Source: Clostridia bacterium | GTDB taxonomy: Bacteria; Bacillota; Clostridia; Christensenellales; Aristaeellaceae | Direction: 5' to 3' | NCBI GenBank assembly: GCA_017484085.1 | Contig: JAFUTW010000014.1 | Location: forward strand, 39,049 to 103,048 | Length of the DNA: 64,000 nt | Shown here: positions 59,127-64,000 of the stretch, in pieces | How the letters are laid out: every line of letters starts with the position of its first letter | Numbering within the stretch: the stretch's first letter is position 1 | Notes under the pieces: model-generated | The model's database searches: none | The model's input: only the letters and a program-made list of their open reading frames with translations | Told to the model about the DNA's origin: nothing | Program-made: the position numbers and the translations under genes

Positions 59127-59432
59127 ATGGAGAGCTATCGCCTGTGGGGGCGCATCATCCGCCATCACCGCATTGCCAAATCCGAAACCGTTCCCGTTGA
59201 AGACGGGGATTTTGAAGCCGCCCTGCTGGAGATCTGCCGCCGCTTCGACGTGCAGCGCCCGCTCCAACTGCCCAAGCACGAGCGGGATCTGAAGGCCTTC
59301 GGGCGCACCTTCTACAGCCGCGAGCACTTCACGGAGCCGATCGACTTCCAGAAGCTGGAAATCGAGATCCTGCTTCCGGACGGGGAAAAGCGGAGCGCAG
59401 CCGGCGCGCGCAATCCCCTCACCGACGCATGA
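59127..59432 (+). CDS. Small conserved-looking protein of unknown function
   Basis: 101 residues, soluble. MESYRLWGRIIRHHRIAKSETVPVEDGDFEAALLEICRRFD leads to LPKHERDLKAFGRTFYSREHFTEPIDFQKLEIEIL. No family recognised. AAAGGAGTACCGCA precedes the ATG. It overlaps the gluQ start (ATGA), so the two are translated together, but no functional link is obvious. Confidence 0.65.
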   Translation: MESYRLWGRIIRHHRIAKSETVPVEDGDFEAALLEICRRFDVQRPLQLPKHERDLKAFGRTFYSREHFTEPIDFQKLEIEILLPDGEKRSAAGARNPLTDA

Positions 59433-60346
59433 TCACCGGAAGGTTCGCGCCCTCCCCCAGCGGCTATCTGCACCCGGGGAACCTGCTCTGCGCGCTGCTT
59501 GCCTGGCTTTCCTGCCGCAGCCGCGGCGGAAGGTTCCTCGTGCGCATCGAGGATCTGGATCCGAACCGGTGCCCGCGCAGGCTTTCGCTGCAGGCGCTTC
59601 AGGATCTCCGCTGGCTGGGTCTCACCTGGGATGAGGAGCCTCTGTGGCAGAGCGACCGCACGGAGGTTTACCGCGGGGCGCTGGATAGGCTCTCCGGCGC
59701 CGCCAGGGTCTACCCCTGCTTCTGCACCCGCGCAGAACTCCATGCTTCCTTCGCGCCCAACCTGGGCGACGTAAACCCCGTTTACAGCGGCAAATGCCGC
59801 TGTCTCACCCCGGAGGAGATCAGGGAGCGCAGCCGGCTGCGCCGCCCCTCGCTCCGCCTGCAGGTACCGGATGAAACCATCGCTTTCAGCGACGCCCTTC
59901 AGGGCGGTTATGCGGCGAACCTCGCCGAAACATGCGGCGATTTTATCCTGCGCAGGTCCGACGGGATCTTCGCCTACCAGCTGGCCGTCGTCTGCGACGA
60001 CGCGGCAAGCGGCGTCACCGAGGTCGTCCGCGGGCGGGACATCCTGCCTTCCACGCCGATGCAAATCCACCTCTGTCGGCTCCTCGGCTTTCCGCAGCCC
60101 GCGTACGCGCACATCCCGCTGCTCACCGATTCGCAAGGGCGCCGCCTGTCCAAGCGGGACGGCGACATCTCCCTGTCTGCGCTCAGCCGCCGCTTCACCC
60201 GCGATGAGATCGTGGGCATGCTGGGCTTCGCTGCGGGCCTGCTTCCGGAGGTGCGCCCCGCAAGCCCGGAGGCGCTGCTCCCACTCTTCTCCTGGGAAAA
60301 GATCCCGAAAGACGAGGTGCGTCTTCCCTTCGATCTCGCCGGCTGA
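59429..60346 (+). CDS. gluQ: Glutamyl-Q tRNA(Asp) synthetase
   Basis: 305 residues, class I catalytic domain only, without an anticodon-binding domain. RFAPSPSGYLHPGNLL carries the HxGN version of HIGH (HPGN, residues 15-18), RIEDLDPNRCP the glutamate-binding segment, the CFC...YSGKC zinc ligands match GluQRS, and GRRLSKRDGD is the KMSKS-like motif. It glutamylates queuosine of tRNA-Asp. Confidence 0.88.
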   Translation: MITGRFAPSPSGYLHPGNLLCALLAWLSCRSRGGRFLVRIEDLDPNRCPRRLSLQALQDLRWLGLTWDEEPLWQSDRTEVYRGALDRLSGAARVYPCFCTRAELHASFAPNLGDVNPVYSGKCRCLTPEEIRERSRLRRPSLRLQVPDETIAFSDALQGGYAANLAETCGDFILRRSDGIFAYQLAVVCDDAASGVTEVVRGRDILPSTPMQIHLCRLLGFPQPAYAHIPLLTDSQGRRLSKRDGDISLSALSRRFTRDEIVGMLGFAAGLLPEVRPASPEALLPLFSWEKIPKDEVRLPFDLAG

Positions 60347-61981
60347 TCACTCGACGACGCGCACGTTTTCGCGCCCGAACATCTCAAAAACACGGTTCAG
60401 GTTTTCCTGGGCCTTTTTTTTTGCCGCTTCTTCGGCAGCCGGATCGGGCACCGCGTCCGCCGTCACGGCGCGGAAACGGCAGGGGCTGCCCGCCGCCTCC
60501 GTCAGCGCGGCCGCGATCTCGGCGCTGCGTGCTTCATCGTTGAGCATGTTCACATTGATGGCGCCTGTCTTCTTGTCAAACGCGACGGTGTACAGCCCGT
60601 CCTCGGCCGAGTGGAAGCGGCCGTTCATCGCCAGGCCGTAAATCATGGGGTTTTTGCGCAGAGTCAGCAGCGCCGCCTTCCACACGGCCTCTCCGGAGGC
60701 CTTCGGCGCCGCCGGTGCCGCCGCTTTGGCTGCCGGTGCGGCCACAGACTGCTGCGGCTTTGCCTCCTTCTTTGCGGGTCCTGCCGGTGCCGCCTGCTGC
60801 GCCGGTTTCACCGTGACACCCTCCGCCACCTTCTTCTCCAGCTCGGCCAGCCGTGCGGAGAGCGCGGAAAGCTGCAGTTCCGGCTCCGGCAGGCAGGCGC
60901 GCAGCGCGGCTGTTTCCAGCGCAAACCTCGGCTGTTGCGCCCATCTGGCGTCCGATTCCGCCTTGAGGAACAGGTCGGAGAGGTTCATCAGGCGCTCGCC
61001 GGAAACGGAAGCGGCCTGCCTGCAGTATTCCGCCGCGTCCTCGTCGGTCACCTCCAGCGCGTTCGGCGTATCCGCACCGCAGACCGAGGCCACCAGCAGG
61101 GAGCGCACGTGGCGGCAGATATCCCTGAGGAACACCTGCACCTCGCGCCCGCCGCGCATCGCCTCGTCGATCTGCCGGATGACCGATGCCGTATCACCGG
61201 CGATGATGCTGTCCATAAATCGGAAGAGGAAGTCGTTGTCCGCCGCGCCCAGGACTTCCCGCACCAGGCCGTCTGTCAGGCCGTTCTCCGCTTCCTGCGC
61301 GTAGCCCAGGCACATATCCGCGATGGACCACGCGTCGCGCATGCCGCCCTCCGCGGCCCTGGCGATCCTCGCGAGCGCCTGCGGCTCCGCCGCGATGCCG
61401 TTCTCTTCCATCGCCTCCGCCAGCCGCCCCGCGATCAGCCCCGCGGGAATGCGCCCGAAGTTGAAGCGCTGACAGCGGGAGAGGATCGTCGCGGGGAGCT
61501 TCTGCGGCTCCGTCGTGGCCAGGATGAACTTTGCGTGCGCCGGCGGTTCCTCCAGCGTCTTCAGCAGCGCGTTGAAGGCGCCGGTGCTCAGCATGTGCAC
61601 CTCGTCGATGATGTACACGCGGAAACGCCCCGTCTGCGGCGGGTATTTGATGTTCTCCCGCAGCTCGCGGATCTCATCCACACCGTTGTTGCTGGCGGCA
61701 TCGATCTCGAGGATATCCAGGTTCGATTCCATCGCCAGCGCGCGGCAGGTGGCGCATTCAAAGCAGGGGTCCCCGCCTACCGGGTGCTCACAGTTGATCG
61801 CGCGGGCAAACACCTTTGCCGCGCTGGTCTTGCCCGTCCCGCGCGTGCCGCAGAACAGATAGGCATGCGCAATACGGCCGCTCATCACCTGCGCCCTAAG
61901 CGTGCGGATGATGGGTTCCTGTCCGATAAAGTCTGAAAACCGCTGCGGCCGGTACCGCCGGTACAATGCCTGATATGCCAT
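60347..61981 (-). CDS. dnaX: DNA polymerase III gamma/tau subunit
   Basis: 544 residues, clamp-loader AAA+ ATPase. CGTRGTGKTSAAKVFARA is Walker A (45-52), zinc cysteines C64, C73, C76 and C79, VYIIDEVHMLS is Walker B, and FILATTEPQKLPATILSRCQRF holds the SRC motif. The C-terminal part is Ala/Pro-rich. An A9 run (T9 on plus, 60414-60422) in the last 25 codons includes A-AAA-AAG. It converges with gluQ without a gap. Confidence 0.95.
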   Translation of the reverse strand: MAYQALYRRYRPQRFSDFIGQEPIIRTLRAQVMSGRIAHAYLFCGTRGTGKTSAAKVFARAINCEHPVGGDPCFECATCRALAMESNLDILEIDAASNNGVDEIRELRENIKYPPQTGRFRVYIIDEVHMLSTGAFNALLKTLEEPPAHAKFILATTEPQKLPATILSRCQRFNFGRIPAGLIAGRLAEAMEENGIAAEPQALARIARAAEGGMRDAWSIADMCLGYAQEAENGLTDGLVREVLGAADNDFLFRFMDSIIAGDTASVIRQIDEAMRGGREVQVFLRDICRHVRSLLVASVCGADTPNALEVTDEDAAEYCRQAASVSGERLMNLSDLFLKAESDARWAQQPRFALETAALRACLPEPELQLSALSARLAELEKKVAEGVTVKPAQQAAPAGPAKKEAKPQQSVAAPAAKAAAPAAPKASGEAVWKAALLTLRKNPMIYGLAMNGRFHSAEDGLYTVAFDKKTGAINVNMLNDEARSAEIAAALTEAAGSPCRFRAVTADAVPDPAAEEAAKKKAQENLNRVFEMFGRENVRVVE

Positions 61982-62015
61982 GCTCTTCTCTCCTGTTCCT
62001 GATGCGCTTCTTAAC

Positions 62016-62044
62016 AGGATACCACAAACGGCGGCACTTTACAA
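62016..62044 (-). promoter_or_regulatory. dnaX promoter
   Basis: TTGTAA (62039-62044), 17-base spacer, TATCCT (62016-62021) on the minus strand. Its -35 overlaps the pepT -35. Confidence 0.6.
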
Positions 62045-62066
62045 CTTTCCCCGCGCGCTGTACAAT
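62038..62066 (+). promoter_or_regulatory. pepT promoter
   Basis: TTTACA (62038-62043), 17-base spacer, TACAAT (62061-62066). Confidence 0.7.
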
Positions 62067-62098
62067 AGGCGGTATTCCAGATTGAAGGAGTGATTTCA

Positions 62099-63313
62099 AT
62101 GCGCGCAGCAGAGCGCCTTTTGGATTATGTCACCTATCACACCACCTCCGACGCGGCCTCCACGGCCGTGCCCAGCACGCCGCGGCAGTTCCGCCTGGCC
62201 AATCACCTCGCCGATGAGATGACGCGCCTGGGGCTCACGGATGTGGGCGTCGACGAGTGCTGCTGTGTCTACGGCTTCCTGCCCGCCACCGAGGGCCTGG
62301 AGGACGTTCCCACCCTCGGCTTCATCGCGCACATGGATACCGCGCCGGATGCCTCCGGGGAGAACGTTCAGCCCCAGATCACGGAGCACTATGACGGCGG
62401 CAACGTCGTCCTCGCGGCCACAGGCGACATCCTCAGCCCCGAGGCCTTCCCGACGCTGGCCGGCCTCAAGGGGATGACCCTCATCACCACGGACGGCTCC
62501 ACCCTGCTGGGCGCGGATGACAAGGCCGGCATCGCCGAGATCCTGACCGCCTGTGAAGCCGTCATCGCCTCCGGCGCGCCGCACGGCAGGATCGCCGTCG
62601 CCTTCACCCCGGACGAGGAGGTGGGCCGCGGGGTCGACCACTTCGATCTTGAGCGCTTCGGCGCCGCAGCGGCCTACACCGTGGACGGCGGGCGCGAGGG
62701 CGAGATCTCCTATGAAACCTTCAACGCCGCTTCCGCCGTCGTGCGCTTTGCCGGCCTCAGCGTGCACCCCGGCTCCGCGAAGGACACGATGATCAACGCC
62801 GCGCTGGTCGCCATGGAGTTCAACGCGCTGCTGCCCGCGGCGCAGATCCCGCGCTGCACGGAGGGATACGAGGGCTTCTTCCACCTCACCGCGATGAGCG
62901 GCTCCTGCGAGGAGGCCGAGCTCCGCTACATCATCCGCGACCACGACCGCGCCACCTTTGAGGCGCGCAAGCGCACCTTGCAGCACGCGGCAAAGGTGCT
63001 GAACGAGAAATACGGGCGCGAGGTCGTCTCCCTCACGGTTGAAGACAGTTACTACAACATGGCTGAAAAGATGGAAGGCCATATGGCCCTCGTGGACAAC
63101 GCCATGGAAGCCGCGCGGCAGGCGGGCATGGAGCCCTTTATCGAAGCCGTCCGCGGCGGGACCGACGGCTGCCGCCTCTCCTTCATGGGCCTGCCGACGC
63201 CCAACCTGTGCACCGGCGGCTTCGCCTATCACGGCCGCTTCGAGCACATCGCGATGGAAAGCATGGACCGCTGTGCAAAGATGGTGGAGCTGCTGATGAC
63301 CGCCGTGCGCTGA
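62099..63313 (+). CDS. pepT: Peptidase T (tripeptide aminopeptidase)
   Basis: 404 residues, M20 family. GFIAHMDTAPDASGEN is the first metal site, TLLGADDKAGIAEIL the bridging Asp site, AFTPDEEVGRGVDHFDLERFGAAAAYTVDGG the Glu base and second metal site, and RGGTDGCRLSFMGLPTPNLCTGG the C-terminal substrate loop. It removes N-terminal residues from tripeptides. AAGGAGTGATTTCA precedes the ATG at 62099; a GTG at 62090 is inside that site. Confidence 0.95.
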   Translation: MRAAERLLDYVTYHTTSDAASTAVPSTPRQFRLANHLADEMTRLGLTDVGVDECCCVYGFLPATEGLEDVPTLGFIAHMDTAPDASGENVQPQITEHYDGGNVVLAATGDILSPEAFPTLAGLKGMTLITTDGSTLLGADDKAGIAEILTACEAVIASGAPHGRIAVAFTPDEEVGRGVDHFDLERFGAAAAYTVDGGREGEISYETFNAASAVVRFAGLSVHPGSAKDTMINAALVAMEFNALLPAAQIPRCTEGYEGFFHLTAMSGSCEEAELRYIIRDHDRATFEARKRTLQHAAKVLNEKYGREVVSLTVEDSYYNMAEKMEGHMALVDNAMEAARQAGMEPFIEAVRGGTDGCRLSFMGLPTPNLCTGGFAYHGRFEHIAMESMDRCAKMVELLMTAVR

Positions 63314-63323
63314 TCCCAAGCAC

Positions 63324-63380
63324 AAAAGAACCGGCCTGCAGGCCTCCCTTTATCGGGAAGCTGCAGCCCGGTTCTTTTTA
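63324..63380. terminator. Terminator of pepT
   Basis: AAAAGAACCGG ... CCGGTTCTTTTTA outer stem with an internal CTGCAG dyad and a T-run on the plus strand. It may also serve the minus-strand gene at 63415. Confidence 0.8.
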
Positions 63381-63414
63381 CTTGTCGGTTCTGTCCTGCG
63401 CGGCCGTCTGCCGC

Positions 63415-64000
63415 TTACCGGAAACGGTCCAGCAGCCCCGTGCAGGTCCACGCGCCGCAGGCGACCAGCCTTTCGCCGTCCACCGTCATCTGCAGCAGCA
63501 GCCCGCTCTGCAGTCGGATGGTCAGCGTCCTGCTCCCGGGTTCCGCATCCGCAGCCGCGAGCCTGGCCCCGTCCAGCAGCGCATCGGCTGCCGCCTGGGC
63601 TTCGTCCCCCGTCAGCGTTTCTGCGCCGGAGAGGCTCATCTCCTTCACCTTGCCGCGGATATCCAGCGTATCCTCCAGGCGCAGCCCGGCCGCGCCGGTT
63701 CCCGCATAACTCACGCGCTGGAAGAGGCGCAGCACGCCGCCTGCCTCACAGGCGACCGCCGTCCCCGCCGAAAGCCCGCGGACTGCGCGGATCGCCGCCC
63801 CCTCGGCGCAGCAGTTGGACAGGCCGCCCTGCAGCGCCTCGCGCGAGGCCAGAGAGGGATGCTCCGTCGTCTCGCTCACGGTGCCCACTTCATCCCCCGC
63901 CAGCGCGCCGGAGAGCACCGCCGGTTCGCGCAGCATCCGGTATACGGCGCCGTTCACCGCAACGACGGGGATCTCCGGATCTCCTTCCTCAAACAGCGTC
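63415..64000 (-). CDS. Protein of unknown function, 5' end cut by window edge
   Basis: The frame stays open to the right edge, so the start is outside. About 195 residues are visible, beginning LFEEGDPEIPVVAVNGAVYRMLREP, then LSAGTAVACEAGGVLRLFQRVSY, LEDTLDIRGKVKEMSLSG and LTIRLQSGLLLQMTVDGERLVACGAWTC. The alternation suggests an all-beta fold. No motif recognised; two cysteines near NCCAEG. An envelope lipoprotein tail is possible but unsupported. Confidence 0.55.
   Translation of the reverse strand, partial: TLFEEGDPEIPVVAVNGAVYRMLREPAVLSGALAGDEVGTVSETTEHPSLASREALQGGLSNCCAEGAAIRAVRGLSAGTAVACEAGGVLRLFQRVSYAGTGAAGLRLEDTLDIRGKVKEMSLSGAETLTGDEAQAAADALLDGARLAAADAEPGSRTLTIRLQSGLLLQMTVDGERLVACGAWTCTGLLDRFR

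Overview
The window looks like a chromosomal stretch of a GC-rich member of the Clostridia (Bacillota). The family assignment is a guess; a gut lineage such as Christensenellales would fit. The support is the gene content and order: yabN(mazG)-hup, rsmD-coaD with a coiled-coil gene, cdaA-cdaR, a BirA-controlled bioY, a PPi-type phosphofructokinase, DUF815, DUF1538 with a PII-like gene, and a YheO-type regulator. Starts carry strong Shine-Dalgarno sequences, promoters are sigma-A type, and no outer-membrane genes are seen. I see no rRNA, tRNA, CRISPR array, prophage or transposase. About three quarters of the genes lie on the minus strand in long, tightly packed operons.

Layout. 1-4.1 kb: a truncated peptidoglycan-binding lipoprotein, a HAD phosphatase divergent from isocitrate dehydrogenase, and phosphoglucomutase. 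4.2-8.4 kb: an AT-rich island with two polytopic membrane proteins, one of them frameshifted. It appears to have entered the 3' end of a secreted metallophosphoesterase gene and left a displaced copy of that end at 4249-4344. 8.4-13.5 kb: the rest of the phosphoesterase, an unknown membrane protein, a DUF815 AAA ATPase and argS. 13.7-16.5 kb (plus strand): phosphofructokinase, bioY behind a BirA operator, and a nitroreductase. 16.6-30.1 kb (minus): SGNH-like protein, beta-phosphoglucomutase, HU, YabN, GT2, coiled-coil protein, coaD and rsmD, then a membrane protein, 5-FTHF cyclo-ligase, alanine racemase, HD hydrolase, MscS, DUF6056 and ychF. 30.2-40.3 kb: a tandem PII-like protein with DUF1538, then an envelope cluster (SH3b protein, DUF5684 protein, frameshifted DUF975 protein, metallophosphoesterase, and an ABCG-like ATPase/permease pair with unusual architecture). 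40.5-45.4 kb: an orphan membrane protein and a STAS / degenerate anti-sigma / sensor-PP2C-kinase partner-switching module. 45.7-47.9 kb (plus): a VanZ-glyoxalase fusion and a URO-D family methyltransferase-like protein. 48.0-58.2 kb (minus): one long gene series running from cdaA and cdaR through four GT-C-type glycosyltransferases and a dehydrogenase to a PAS-HTH regulator. 58.3-64 kb: a WalJ-like MBL hydrolase, a small orphan gene with gluQ, dnaX divergent from pepT, and a truncated gene at the right edge.

The main themes are envelope building and sensing. They include c-di-AMP synthesis next to glycan assembly, an ABCG-like exporter whose permease carries seven regular ~27-residue repeats, and a phosphatase-kinase fusion that could set the phosphorylation state of the adjacent STAS protein. 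Two genes are broken by one-base changes in homopolymers (T6 at 4686-4691 and G6 at 35983-35988). These could be assembly errors, decay or phase variation.
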